Positions 16,354-26,059 are shown, counted from the stretch's first letter. The stretch: 64,000 nucleotides of DNA from Lachnospiraceae bacterium (GCA_009911505.1 QXXL01000019.1:1-64000); one strand, 5' to 3'. Numbers and translations: made by a program. The notes: generated by a model not told the origin, from the letters alone.

Positions 16354-17055
16354 TTATATCTGCAAATCTATTGAACTGCCTGAAACAGATGACCTTTTCA
16401 CAAGTTTGTTGCCACTTTGGGCAAGCTGACTTTCTATACTTTCTCTTGTAATGCCGTCCAATGCGCCGGACGGAATCGGCTTTCCAAGCTCCCACTTAGG
16501 ATCAGCTTCCCGTACCGCCGCATAAAATGTGTTTCTGTATGCCCGTTCATACTGCTCCATAGTATACCCCGCTGCTAATCGGTCATTTTTCTCCGTCTTT
16601 CTGTACAGATTGTCATATACATCCCTGCGCTTTGTTGTATCTCCATTGTGAACACCGTTTTCCTGTAAAAACTCTTTTTTCGTCAACTCAAACATTTCGT
16701 CTTTGCTGCTTTCCGAAATGGAAATGATACGTTTCTGACGACTTGCATTTTCATCCGTCAATACAAGTCCGGCAAGCCCGTTTCTGGGATTGATAAAATC
16801 TCCGTCCTTATCGTAACATTTCATAGAATTTTTAATGCACTGGATATTTGTGTACATTGCACCATTTCCTGCCTGCATCATTTCTTTTATTGCCGCCTTA
16901 TATTGCTTGCTGTTCGTATCAATGCCCGCCGCCTTTAACTGTGACTGTATAGAACTGCTGTTTAACTGCGACAACTGAAAGCTACCTATAATACTTGTGC
17001 TTTTTGTTCCAAACATACTTTCAAATAAAAAACTGTAATCTGTAATTTTTGACAT
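16354..17055 (-). CDS. Hypothetical protein, second LytTR-linked family
   Basis: The 233-aa product starts MSKITDYSFLFESMFGTKS and has a Ser/Gln-rich helical N-terminus (LSQLNSSSIQSQLKAAGIDTNSKQYKAAIKEMMQAG), the segment GLAGLVLTDENASRQKRIISISESSKDEMFELTKKEF and a C-terminal tail rich in Ser. I recall similar clostridial proteins as DUF3879-type but am not certain. ATG 17055 follows AAGGAGG. The leader from 17056 to 17205 is homologous to that of 12826-13503, including the ACAGAT boxes and GTATAGGATTTTA, so both genes should respond to the same regulator. Confidence 0.7.
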   Translation of the reverse strand: MSKITDYSFLFESMFGTKSTSIIGSFQLSQLNSSSIQSQLKAAGIDTNSKQYKAAIKEMMQAGNGAMYTNIQCIKNSMKCYDKDGDFINPRNGLAGLVLTDENASRQKRIISISESSKDEMFELTKKEFLQENGVHNGDTTKRRDVYDNLYRKTEKNDRLAAGYTMEQYERAYRNTFYAAVREADPKWELGKPIPSGALDGITRESIESQLAQSGNKLVKRSSVSGSSIDLQI

Positions 17056-17169
17056 AACTTTGTCCTCCTTGATCCTGTTCTTAAAATCCGTTTTCACTTC
17101 TGCGCATATACTGCACTATTACTTTTATTATCGGAAATCTGAATTAAAATCCTATACGCCTATCCTGAG

Positions 17170-17203
17170 ATACAGATTTTTTCCCTGAAGTACAGATTTT
17201 TTT
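17170..17203 (-). promoter_or_regulatory. Twin ACAGAT boxes upstream of 16354-17055
   Basis: TACAGATTTTTT occurs at 17171 and 17191 with a 20-bp period. On the minus strand the pair is followed by GGATAGGCGTATAGGATTTTA, closely matching the site at 13591-13623. This is a predicted LytTR operator and promoter. Confidence 0.6.
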
Positions 17204-17267
17204 ATGTTTTTTCTCCAAATCTGCTCTAAATTATCCTAAAGTACCCTTATGGTTTACGCCATTGCGC

Positions 17268-18560
17268 CTACCGGTTCAGGATCACATCACTGTAAAATTT
17301 CCCGTCACCGTTCTTATAGAGGACACTGCCCCCATATTTCTCCACGCACCGCTCCACGTTCAGGCAGCCGATTCCAGTGCCTTTCCCGCCTGTGCTGACC
17401 GGTTTGCCGTTCTTTATCCTTACTTCCTTTTCCACACTGTTCTCAATGCGTATGGAAAGCATCTCATTATAGTTTCTGATATGCACCTTGATATAGCGTT
17501 CCCCGCAGCATTTTAGGACAGCCTGCATTGCGTTTTCCAGAAGGTTCCCAAAGAGCGTTGTCACATCCACCGGCTCTATGAACCCAAGTCCTGTGCTTTC
17601 CACCCTTACCACGAACCGGATACCGATGCTCTCCGCCGCCTGCTTCCTGTCCGCAAGGAGGATGTTCAGCATCGGGTTGTCGGAATATTCCTCCGGCACA
17701 AGAGGCTTCAGGATGCTCCCGATCTGCCTTGTGTATTCCATTGCCTTATCCGTCATACCTGCTTTATATAGTTCCTCTATGGAGCGGAGATGCTTGCTGA
17801 CATCATGGAGTACTTCAATAGATCTTCCGTATTTCTCCCTCTGCCTCTCATAATGCTCAAACTGCATACTCTCCTGCTGCTTCATCATGGCAATCTGGAA
17901 CTCCATGCCGTTCTTTTCATCCTCCACTTTGAGGGAATAAAACAGGTACAGGTTGGCAAAGACAACACAGCACAAATTGGTGCAGATCAGGAAATAGTCT
18001 GCACTTTTTGTAGCTGCTATTATAAGGATAATAAAATTAACCATACTGTATAAAAACATAACAAGGTAAAGGATCACCTGTGTCCGGCTCTGCCTGAAAT
18101 CCTTTTTAAAGAATCGTCTTAGCAGGGCATAGTAAAAGAAGATCATCACCAGTTTGGAAAAAGCCACTTCTATACTGCTACCAATCACCACATCTTCCGG
18201 CATAAGACCAATCTGCTCCATCAGAAAATCGATCCCATATACGCCAATTCCTTCAAAAAGTGCAACCACTATAAAGAAACAGTCTGTTTCTAACACTCTC
18301 CAGTATTTCCTGATGCCCCTGTCTTCATAAGAGAAAAAAACGATAAAGCTATAAATCAGGAAATTAGTTGTCGCATTCCATAATGCACTTCTTTTCAGGT
18401 TTACCATCGTAATGATTACTACAGCGACAGCGGCAGCAATCCGGTAAACCCACGGATTTACAAAGGCTTTCTCATAACGGTCACCCATGAACTGGAACAT
18501 CAGTCCGGCAACGATTGTGCATGACAGAAAACAACTGAACAGATATACTAAATTTTCCAT
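17268..18560 (-). CDS. GHKL sensor histidine kinase, AgrC-like
   Basis: The 430-aa product has about six N-terminal membrane helices (to about residue 205), a coiled linker, an H-box of the peptide-sensing class (VLHDVSKHLRSIEEL), an N-box (LFGNLLENAMQAV) and a G-box (GGKGTGIGCLNV). The C-terminal GHKL ATPase ends YSDVILNR. The architecture is that of AgrC-type receptors for secreted peptides. ATG 18560 follows GGGGAGTAGGGGC just after the regulator stop. No agrB/agrD pair is visible nearby, so its ligand is unknown. Confidence 0.92.
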   Translation of the reverse strand: MENLVYLFSCFLSCTIVAGLMFQFMGDRYEKAFVNPWVYRIAAAVAVVIITMVNLKRSALWNATTNFLIYSFIVFFSYEDRGIRKYWRVLETDCFFIVVALFEGIGVYGIDFLMEQIGLMPEDVVIGSSIEVAFSKLVMIFFYYALLRRFFKKDFRQSRTQVILYLVMFLYSMVNFIILIIAATKSADYFLICTNLCCVVFANLYLFYSLKVEDEKNGMEFQIAMMKQQESMQFEHYERQREKYGRSIEVLHDVSKHLRSIEELYKAGMTDKAMEYTRQIGSILKPLVPEEYSDNPMLNILLADRKQAAESIGIRFVVRVESTGLGFIEPVDVTTLFGNLLENAMQAVLKCCGERYIKVHIRNYNEMLSIRIENSVEKEVRIKNGKPVSTGGKGTGIGCLNVERCVEKYGGSVLYKNGDGKFYSDVILNR

Positions 18561-18564
18561 GCCC

Positions 18565-19311
18565 CTACTCCCCACTGTTATGGATGTATTCGTTGAGCCG
18601 TTCCTTGAACTGCGCCACCCGCTTCTGCGACAGCGGCACTGACACGCCGTTTTTTAATACAACCTCATACCCCTTTGTCTTTGCCACATTCTTAAGGTTT
18701 ACAAGGATGCCTCGGCAGCTCGTCTCAAAACCGTAGGGCTGCATCCGCTCCTCCAGCCCGCTGATGGCATCCGGGTACTCGTACGCCATATTTTCCGTCA
18801 CGATCTTAACCTTCTTTTTTGCCTTGATGTATTCAAAGTATAGGATCGTATCAGTAGGAAGCAACAGGATAGGTTTTTCCGACAATACACCGTTTTCCTC
18901 ATAAGATACATTCCTGAATTCCAGCCGCACCTCCTCCTTTTGGTACTGCCGCAGGAATGCCTGCAGCTGTTCCTCTAGTGCTTCCGCCGATACCGGCTTT
19001 TCCAGAAAGGCAAAGGCATGTACGGTGTTCACCGCATCCATGCAGTATTGTCCGAAATTGGTGGTATATATGATTTTTGTGGAATGGTTCCGGCTGTAAA
19101 GCTCCTGCCCCGTTTCTATCCCGTTCCTGCCCTCCATCATGATATCCATGAAGATCAGGTGGAAGTTGCCGCCCGACTGTAGCAGCTCCCCACCGGAAGT
19201 AAAGTTTTTGATATGGTATTCTTCTGTGTATTTGTCTAAAAGCGGGTTCAGGATGCCTATGAGATTATCCCTGTCCGCCTTTTCGTCCTCGCAGACTGCT
19301 ATCTGAAGCAT
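18565..19311 (-). CDS. LytTR-family response regulator, AgrA-like
   Basis: The 248-aa product has a receiver (AVCEDE, phospho-acceptor Asp56 in LIFMDIMMEG, the Lys in FLEKPV) and a C-terminal LytTR DNA-binding domain (TDTILYFEYIKAKKKVKIVTENMAYEYPD... VNLKNVAKTKGYEVVLKNGVSVPLSQKR). ATG 19311 follows AAAGGAGA. It is the only intact LytTR protein in the window and the natural candidate to bind the ACAGAT direct repeats at four nearby sites. Confidence 0.95.
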   Translation of the reverse strand: MLQIAVCEDEKADRDNLIGILNPLLDKYTEEYHIKNFTSGGELLQSGGNFHLIFMDIMMEGRNGIETGQELYSRNHSTKIIYTTNFGQYCMDAVNTVHAFAFLEKPVSAEALEEQLQAFLRQYQKEEVRLEFRNVSYEENGVLSEKPILLLPTDTILYFEYIKAKKKVKIVTENMAYEYPDAISGLEERMQPYGFETSCRGILVNLKNVAKTKGYEVVLKNGVSVPLSQKRVAQFKERLNEYIHNSGE

Positions 19312-19438
19312 TGGTTCCCGTCTCCTTTTAACGATTTGTGATTTGATAACCTATTTTACTGTAAATACAGCAATATTTGCATTACTTTAATATCTTTCCT
19401 AAACAGTCCCCGTTTTAGATAGATATATCACTTATTAT

Positions 19439-20311
19439 TCAAAACTGCACTGTAATGTATAACATTTCCCCTTTGTACTCAGCGCTTATCTGTCCGCCCA
19501 TTCGCTCTGTCAGTAACTTTGCAATAGAAAGCCCTAAGCCTGTGGAGTAATAGTTTGTTCCTACAGTATAAAAACGTTCAAACAGCCTGCCCACAATCAC
19601 CGAATTTAAGGTTTGAGCCGTATTGGAGAATGTTATGGTGCCATTTTCTTTCATATCAACAAACAAATCTCCGTCTGAATGTTTCAAAGCATTGCCTATG
19701 ATATTGGAAAAAATACGGTTTAATGCACTTACATCCAACATTCGCCAGACAGGTTCCTCCGGCATGGCTATCACTGGCTGAATACCTTTTTCCTGCATCA
19801 TCCCATAAAAGGACAGCAGGCTCTCCCCCAACACACTGACGACATTTATTCTCTCCCTCTTAAGCTCATAGGAAGATGCGGCTATACTATAACGAAACAT
19901 TTCTTCCGTCAGGCTTATCATCACATCTACCCGGTTCTGAACCTGTGCAAGATACTCATCCACGGCCGCGCTTTTTTCTTCATGTTTCAAAAGATTAAGA
20001 TAACCGCAGATTGCTGTCAGCGGAGTACGCAGGTCATGCGAAATATTTGTCACGGAGTCTTTCAGTTCCTGATCTCCCTGCTGATAACAGCGGCGTTCTT
20101 TACGAAGCAGGCGAAGCCCTGTATTGATCCGGTCAGCCAGTTCCCGCATGTTCTTATCACGACTGGAAATATCAATAAGGATATTTGTATCGGTCTTAAG
20201 CCTGTCAGCAAATGCTTCCATGATCTCTCTAACAGATTTTTCCATGAGATATATTTTTATTGATAACATTATTATGATGACCACTAATATACCGACAAGA
20301 CCATAGACCAT
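19439..20311 (-). CDS. Sensor histidine kinase (HATPase, one membrane helix)
   Basis: The 290-aa product has one N-terminal helix (VGILVVIIIMLSIKIYL), no large sensor, an H-box NISHDLRTPLTAICGYL (His92), an N-box (IFSNIIGNALKHS) and a G-box (STGLGLSIAKLL). Such short kinases occur with bacteriocin-immunity ABC transporters. It is the last gene of the set that starts with the response regulator at 26059, more than 5 kb away, with four transporter genes between them. That split order is unusual but all genes share one strand with short gaps. Confidence 0.92.
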   Translation of the reverse strand: MVYGLVGILVVIIIMLSIKIYLMEKSVREIMEAFADRLKTDTNILIDISSRDKNMRELADRINTGLRLLRKERRCYQQGDQELKDSVTNISHDLRTPLTAICGYLNLLKHEEKSAAVDEYLAQVQNRVDVMISLTEEMFRYSIAASSYELKRERINVVSVLGESLLSFYGMMQEKGIQPVIAMPEEPVWRMLDVSALNRIFSNIIGNALKHSDGDLFVDMKENGTITFSNTAQTLNSVIVGRLFERFYTVGTNYYSTGLGLSIAKLLTERMGGQISAEYKGEMLYITVQF

Positions 20312-20323
20312 TCTTTTATCCCT

Positions 20324-21139
20324 TTACTTGATTGCCTTTTTCCTAAATGATAAAATTCCAGCAGCCGTTATACCTATACTTTCCACCGCAGAAAATAAAA
20401 ATATCTTAGGGAATGGATTTTTCAGAATCTGCATTGGTAAATATTCCCCGTGACTCTCAAATACAGGCATACTTTCATAAACCGCCTGGCCATATGGATT
20501 GATAAGCAGCAGATATTCAAAACCCATCCGGGTTCTGGCATCCATATAGTGTTCATCCAAAGAGTTTTCCACCTGTGATGTATCCGTCATGCGCATTTCC
20601 TGCTCCCGCAAAGCACTGTGAAAATTGGTACCCATCATACTTAGTCCAACATACAGTACAAGAAGAATCACTAAGCTTGACAGATTTGAGCTGCTTTGCA
20701 TCGACACAAACACAGATATCGCAGTGATGAAAATGATAGTACATATACACGCAAGATAATAATCAAAAAGTGTCTGAACAGAAAAATAATACGTCCAGTT
20801 AAATATTGCCCCTGCAATTACAATAGTCAAAACAGATAAATGAAACAAAATGACAGAAGCGAAAATATGCAAAATAAGCTGAGCCAAATAAATCTCCATT
20901 CTGGTATGTCCCGTAGCCAGCTTATTGCGGATTGTTCCACAAGAATATTCCATTCCAATAAATTGCGAAACACAAATAGCAGAGAATGCTCCGATTACAA
21001 TCATAATATAAAACAAAAAACTATCAATAACCGGCGGATTAAAATATAGTACCGAAAACAGGACGACTGCCGCACATTCAATATAGTAAAGCCTGAAATG
21101 GAATAACCTGCGAAGCTCGGCAAAAAATATTCTACTCAT
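20324..21139 (-). CDS. ABC-2 permease, lantibiotic-immunity-like
   Basis: The 271-aa product has about six membrane helices (for example FYIMIVIGAFSAICVSQFIGMEYSCGTIRNKLATGHTR and VILLVLYVGLSMMG). The segment EYSCGTIRNKL is typical of ABC-2 permeases of the BcrB/immunity type. ATG 21139 follows GGAGGTAGC and overlaps the ATPase by 8 nt. It works with the ATPase at 21132-22046. Confidence 0.88.
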   Translation of the reverse strand: MSRIFFAELRRLFHFRLYYIECAAVVLFSVLYFNPPVIDSFLFYIMIVIGAFSAICVSQFIGMEYSCGTIRNKLATGHTRMEIYLAQLILHIFASVILFHLSVLTIVIAGAIFNWTYYFSVQTLFDYYLACICTIIFITAISVFVSMQSSSNLSSLVILLVLYVGLSMMGTNFHSALREQEMRMTDTSQVENSLDEHYMDARTRMGFEYLLLINPYGQAVYESMPVFESHGEYLPMQILKNPFPKIFLFSAVESIGITAAGILSFRKKAIK

Positions 21140-22046
21140 AACTGCTACCTCCTACCAATGAAAAAAAATAACTCTCCAGATCTTCATCCTTTTCCTGCAT
21201 GGAAAAAATCTCGCAGTTTTCCTTTTCCAGCTCTGCAGCAAGTTTGGATATATTTACTTTTGCATATATTTCCGCAGATGTAACAGAAAGAATTTTATGG
21301 TCAACATTTGCAGTATGCAATATATGGGCAAGAACCTTCGTATCCGTTACTTCTACATGGATACATTTGCGACACGCAGCCTCCAGCTCCGCCTTGCTCA
21401 CTTCTTTTAATATTCTGCCACTATCGATAAACCCATAATGTGTTGCAATTTTGGCAAGTTCATCCAGGATATGGCTTGAGATTAACACCGTAATCTGTCT
21501 CTCGCGGTTCAGTCTCAGGATCAATTCACGCACTTCTACAATTCCCTGGGGATCAAGACCATTAACGGGTTCATCCAATATCAAAAAATCCGGATCTCCC
21601 ACCAGCGCTATAGCAATTCCCAGCCTTTGGCGCATGCCCAAAGAAAAATCTTTCACCTTTTTCTTACCGGTTTCTCCAAGCCCCACCAGTTTCAGGATAT
21701 CCCGCAATCCTTCAAAAGAAGGCAGCCCAAGAACCAAATACTGTTGTTTCAAGTTATCCTCAGCTGTCATATCCGGATAAATTGACGGCGTCTCCACCAC
21801 TGCCCCCATGCGGCGCCTTGCTTTCACAATGTCCCGTTCATCGTTACGGATTCCATACAAGGTAAAACTGCCAGAAGTAGGCTCCTGTAATCCACAGACC
21901 AGACGGAGCAGAGTCGTCTTACCGGCACCGTTTTTCCCAACAAATCCATAAATAGCCCCTTTGGGGATATGCATGGTAAGCCCGTTTAATGCCTGAAAAT
22001 TCCTGTATCTCTTGTCCAGACAGTTTGTTGTCAGCACATAATCCAT
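21132..22046 (-). CDS. ABC ATPase, BcrA/lantibiotic-protection type
   Basis: The 304-aa product has Walker A GKNGAGKTT, signature FSLGMRQRL, Walker B FLILDEPVNGLDPQG and SSHIL, plus the long C-terminal extension common in bacitracin- and lantibiotic-protection ATPases. It is coupled to the permease downstream. The pair probably removes a peptide or sensitive lipid-bound compound from the membrane. Confidence 0.93.
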   Translation of the reverse strand: MDYVLTTNCLDKRYRNFQALNGLTMHIPKGAIYGFVGKNGAGKTTLLRLVCGLQEPTSGSFTLYGIRNDERDIVKARRRMGAVVETPSIYPDMTAEDNLKQQYLVLGLPSFEGLRDILKLVGLGETGKKKVKDFSLGMRQRLGIAIALVGDPDFLILDEPVNGLDPQGIVEVRELILRLNRERQITVLISSHILDELAKIATHYGFIDSGRILKEVSKAELEAACRKCIHVEVTDTKVLAHILHTANVDHKILSVTSAEIYAKVNISKLAAELEKENCEIFSMQEKDEDLESYFFSLVGGSSYE

Positions 22047-22094
22047 AATATTTTATCTCCCAAAATTAAATGTAGTGCTCAAATATTGCCAGTG

Positions 22095-24605
22095 TTATTC
22101 CTGCCTGATTCGTGCTATTACCGAATCCCTGGAAATGATCTGCTTACCATAAACAGGAACTATAATTGAAACAATAAAATATACTATCCAAATCGCTATC
22201 ATTGGTGTCATCGTGATATATCCGGCATAGTATTCTACCATCCCTGCAAGTACATTAGAAACCAATGGTATCAAAACAACACCCAGGGCAAGTGAACCTG
22301 ATAACGCTAACAGAGAGAAAATAATACCTTCTGTGCAAAGCATTTTCCGTAACTGCTTTCCCTGCATCCCAATACTCTGCATCGTGGCTATTTCTTTTTT
22401 TCTGCTTATAATAGATGTCAAAATCACATTGACAAAATTAACAATCCCTATTACCCCAATAACTACGCTCATAAAAGTGCCAACAATCCAGAATTCTGAT
22501 TTCAAGCTGTCAAAGGAAGTGTAATATGTCTTCGCAGATATATAAGACATGCTTAACCATTCATTGCTGCATTGGCTATCAATATATTCTTCCATCTGAT
22601 CAATATCTGCTGCATCAAAAGAATAATTCATCAATGTCGCATTACTGATTTTTCGGAGTTCATCACTGCTTAAGTAATAACAAAATCCATTAGTAGTAAA
22701 TTGGCAATATTCTGTTCTTCCCCGATTCATTTTCGCCAGAAGTGTATATTGATATTTCTGCCCATCCAATACGATTGTAACTGTATCTCCAACAGCAAAT
22801 TCTGAAGACCCGGCAGCACTCATAATAATATATTCTCCAGAACCCATCTTACGGAGTAATTCTTCTATGTCTGTTGTCCCCTCTGTTATCTCAAAATTAG
22901 ACAGCACATAATCATCTGCTCCATATAACTGACAGCTAAGCATACCATTATTGGATTTGTACCTGGCACCTGTGCTGATTCTGATATATCGGTTGCCTTC
23001 CTTATCAGTCTCACTGTGCTGCTCCCAGTCGGGATACTCAAACAATGACTCTCCCATCGGTGTGCAGGCATACATAGCCCCTCCCTGTAAGAAGCCATCC
23101 TGCCTGTTAATTTCATTTATAACAGCTTCGTCCAAAGCATCATCATTTGTCCGAAAATGTTTATTTACGTTAAAATAATTACTATTTCCTATTACAAAAT
23201 CTGATTTCATCTTGCTCTGCAAATATTTCTCCCTGTCTATCCCATTTGCCAGAATAAACGTACAGTTAAAAAGGATCAGGCTGATGCTCAATGAAACGAT
23301 AACTAAAATCATTCTTTTTTTATTTCTTCCAACATTAGCTGCAGCAAGCTTCCCTAAACTTCCTTTTTTTACTTTTCTTTTCTTCTTGTGGATTGTCACT
23401 TCCCCATCCGTACACCGCAATGCGGCTACTGGTGAGATTGAGACAGCTGTTCTTACCGATTTTTTTGCACTGTAATATACGGTTATAGCAACAAAGATTA
23501 CCGTAAACAATATCGCATAAACTTTAATTCCATATTGATAATACCCCTCACTTATTGTTGTTGTCCTTGCGATATACGGAAACAAAATATTGCCCAATAC
23601 GCCTCCAATCACAATACCAAGCGGAATTCCTAATATCATCAGCATGGAGGCCTGATGCCTTACAATCCTGATAATTGTTTTTTTGTCAGTCCCTATCATT
23701 CTGAGCAGTGCCCAAAAATGGATATCCTGTGTAATAGATATTTCGAATATGTTATAGATGACTAAATATCCCGTGAACATCAATAGAAAAACAATTAAAG
23801 CTATGCCTATCATAGTTGATATATCTACGGAGACCTGCGTCTCATATGCCGGATTTATACTTACATCCAAAAAATTCCCTGTCTGATTTTCCATGGTATA
23901 ACCACATTCATTCAACTTGTCAGTGAAATATCGTAATGGAAATATTTTATTATCAATCTTAATATCCATCATCCGAACTCCAGAATATTCACCGTCAACC
24001 AAGTACGTATTCTCCAATTCAGTAGCATATTTATCAACAAACGCCTTGGAAACAATAATACTTTGCCTACTGTATGCATCGGACTGTATAATTCCTGCAA
24101 TTTTAAAATCTATTATATATAACCGGTTTCTCATAATAAATTCCAAAGATACCGTGTTTCCAATTTCCGCCTTCGCCCCCATTTCTTCTAAAGTTTTACT
24201 GTCACATATAATTTCATTTTCTTTCATTGGAACTGTACCAACAGAGGGAGTGCAGAAATGCGTCAACATATAATTTTCATCCATATAAGACATTTCAATT
24301 GACTGCCCTGATAAAGATTCATTATTTATCTGAGATGATATAAATAAACGATATCCAACATTTCCATTTCCAAAAGCCCGCTGTAGTATTTCATAATCAT
24401 CATCCGAAATATACTTTATCGTCGCAAATGATGTCGAACCATTCAGCCGCATTTCCTCTTTTTGCTGTGAGTCTGAAATGCTACTGAATATAGTCATTAA
24501 CACCGTAAACATAACAGTGGTCAGTGCAATCGCTATTACCAATATCACATTTCTGGTTTTACCTTCCGTCATTTTTTTATTTGATAGTTTTCTTTCTATT
24601 TTCAC
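22095..24605 (-). CDS. FtsX-domain ABC permease (BceB/MacB type)
   Basis: The 836-aa product has an N-terminal helix, a large extracellular domain (about 60-270), an FtsX block (FWALLRMIGTDKKTIIRIVRHQASML), a second large extracellular domain (about 450-700) and a final FtsX block (ATMQSIGMQGKQLRKMLCTEGIIFSLLA). The start is GTG at 24605 behind GGGGGGA. It pairs with the ATPase at 24618, 12 nt upstream. It is longer than the related 772-aa permease at 4369-6687. Confidence 0.92.
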   Translation of the reverse strand: MKIERKLSNKKMTEGKTRNVILVIAIALTTVMFTVLMTIFSSISDSQQKEEMRLNGSTSFATIKYISDDDYEILQRAFGNGNVGYRLFISSQINNESLSGQSIEMSYMDENYMLTHFCTPSVGTVPMKENEIICDSKTLEEMGAKAEIGNTVSLEFIMRNRLYIIDFKIAGIIQSDAYSRQSIIVSKAFVDKYATELENTYLVDGEYSGVRMMDIKIDNKIFPLRYFTDKLNECGYTMENQTGNFLDVSINPAYETQVSVDISTMIGIALIVFLLMFTGYLVIYNIFEISITQDIHFWALLRMIGTDKKTIIRIVRHQASMLMILGIPLGIVIGGVLGNILFPYIARTTTISEGYYQYGIKVYAILFTVIFVAITVYYSAKKSVRTAVSISPVAALRCTDGEVTIHKKKRKVKKGSLGKLAAANVGRNKKRMILVIVSLSISLILFNCTFILANGIDREKYLQSKMKSDFVIGNSNYFNVNKHFRTNDDALDEAVINEINRQDGFLQGGAMYACTPMGESLFEYPDWEQHSETDKEGNRYIRISTGARYKSNNGMLSCQLYGADDYVLSNFEITEGTTDIEELLRKMGSGEYIIMSAAGSSEFAVGDTVTIVLDGQKYQYTLLAKMNRGRTEYCQFTTNGFCYYLSSDELRKISNATLMNYSFDAADIDQMEEYIDSQCSNEWLSMSYISAKTYYTSFDSLKSEFWIVGTFMSVVIGVIGIVNFVNVILTSIISRKKEIATMQSIGMQGKQLRKMLCTEGIIFSLLALSGSLALGVVLIPLVSNVLAGMVEYYAGYITMTPMIAIWIVYFIVSIIVPVYGKQIISRDSVIARIRQE

Positions 24606-24617
24606 CGTAGATCCCCC

Positions 24618-25283
24618 CTAAGCTATTATTTTTCCATCTCTTATTGTAATTCTACGGTCTGCCAATGCAGCGATTTCATTATTATGGGTAATCAGGATAA
24701 TAGTCTGGTTAAATTTTTCACTGGTCATTTTAAGAAGTGCCATCACATCTTCACTTGTCTTACTATCCAAATTCCCAGTCGGTTCATCAGCAAGGACAAT
24801 CTGAGGTTTTGCTATCAATGCCCTTGCTATAGCAACTCGCTGCTGTTGTCCCCCTGACAAATTATTGGGCATTTCATATAATTTGTCACGAATCCCCAGA
24901 AAGTCTATGATTTCCGATAGATACTCTTTATCCACTTTTGTACCATCCAGCTCTACTGGCAGAGTGATATTTTCCAGTACATTGATAACAGAAATAAGAT
25001 TATAACTTTGAAAGATGAAACCAATATTTTTTCTTCTGTAAGCAACCATATCCTCGCTATCCATTTCATATATTTTGGCGCCATCCAAAATAATTTCCCC
25101 ATCGGTAGGCTGCTCCAATCCCCCTAACATATACAGCAGCGTAGATTTTCCACTACCACTCATTCCAACAATAGCAACAAATTCTCCACGCTTGATACCA
25201 AAATCCACGCCATCAACCGCTTTGACCAAATTATTTTCTTTACCATAATATTTACGTAGACCCTGTGCTTCTACAATATTCAT
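24618..25283 (-). CDS. ABC ATPase partner of the FtsX permease
   Basis: The 221-aa product carries Walker A GMSGSGKST, Q-loop IFQSYNLISV, signature LSGGQQQR, Walker [12 protein letters not shown] and the H-loop THN. ATG 25283 (MNIVEAQGLRKYYG) is favoured because GGAGGG lies about 9 nt upstream, although an ATG six codons earlier cannot be excluded. A row of direct repeats just upstream suggests its own regulated promoter. Confidence 0.93.
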   Translation of the reverse strand: MNIVEAQGLRKYYGKENNLVKAVDGVDFGIKRGEFVAIVGMSGSGKSTLLYMLGGLEQPTDGEIILDGAKIYEMDSEDMVAYRRKNIGFIFQSYNLISVINVLENITLPVELDGTKVDKEYLSEIIDFLGIRDKLYEMPNNLSGGQQQRVAIARALIAKPQIVLADEPTGNLDSKTSEDVMALLKMTSEKFNQTIILITHNNEIAALADRRITIRDGKIIA

Positions 25284-25352
25284 TTTACGTTTTCCCTCCA
25301 TATCACTTTATATCTATTTTTTCTTCTTTCATCTAAAGAATATCATACAGAA

Positions 25353-25391
25353 GTCAAGAAAGCGGTCAGAAAAGCGTCAAGATCTGGTCAA
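25353..25391 (-). promoter_or_regulatory. Four TTGAC direct repeats, predicted response-regulator sites
   Basis: On the plus strand GTCAA/GTCAG begins at 25353, 25365, 25376 and 25387, that is spacings of 12, 11 and 11 bp. On the minus strand they read TTGACC, TTGACG, CTGACC, TTGACT, and the last could serve as a -35 box for the ABC genes. One-turn spacing is typical of OmpR/PhoB-family binding sites. They overlap the end of the regulator gene. Confidence 0.6.
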
Positions 25392-26059
25392 GATTTCTTC
25401 TCTGCCAGTTTGAATCCGATACCCCATACAGTCTCAATATAATCCCCGCCTGTCGTCTCCTGCAATTTTCTCCGTAGATTACTGATGTGCTGTTTTAATG
25501 ACCGTTCCGTACAATCTGGAGTGTCAATGCTGATGCGATCCAGCAGAACACTTTTTGATATGGCACGTTTCGGATTCATCATCAATAATTTCAGGATAGC
25601 AAATTCTGTCCGTGTCAGTTTGACCAGTCGGTTCCCTGCTGTAACCTCCTGCAATGAAACATCCAGTGTTAAGTCATCTGCTACGAGTACGGTGGAATCA
25701 TCTGCAATTTCTGTTTTGCGAAGTCCTACTATAATGCGGGCAAGAAGTTCATCCGGATCAAACGGTTTGGTCATATAGTCAACCGCACCTCCAAGCAAAA
25801 GGTTTACCTTATCCTGAACATCCACCTTTGCACTAAGGACGATGACAGGTATGTTTTTAATATGAGACAACACTTCCTCTCCCGAAAGTCCGGGAAGCAT
25901 AAGATCCAGAAGAATCAAATCCGGCTTCTTTTGGGAAAGAAGATAGAGTGCTTCTGTACCGGAATAGGCACGCATAACACCATATCCTTCGTTCTCTAAA
26001 ATTTTTGTCAATACATTCCCAATATGAACATCATCGTCGATGATTGCGATTGTCTTCAT
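25388..26059 (-). CDS. OmpR/PhoB-family response regulator
   Basis: The 223-aa product has a receiver (IAIIDDD, phospho-acceptor Asp52 in LILLDLMLPG, TKPFDP) and a winged-helix domain (RLVKLTRTEFAILKLLMMNP... CTERSLKQHISNLRRKLQE... VWGIGFKL). Of the three adjacent possible starts I use ATG 26059, which has GGAGG at the best spacing. It heads the two-transporter operon whose kinase lies at the far end. The 11-bp repeats after it are likely its binding sites. Confidence 0.94.
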   Translation of the reverse strand: MKTIAIIDDDVHIGNVLTKILENEGYGVMRAYSGTEALYLLSQKKPDLILLDLMLPGLSGEEVLSHIKNIPVIVLSAKVDVQDKVNLLLGGAVDYMTKPFDPDELLARIIVGLRKTEIADDSTVLVADDLTLDVSLQEVTAGNRLVKLTRTEFAILKLLMMNPKRAISKSVLLDRISIDTPDCTERSLKQHISNLRRKLQETTGGDYIETVWGIGFKLAEKKS

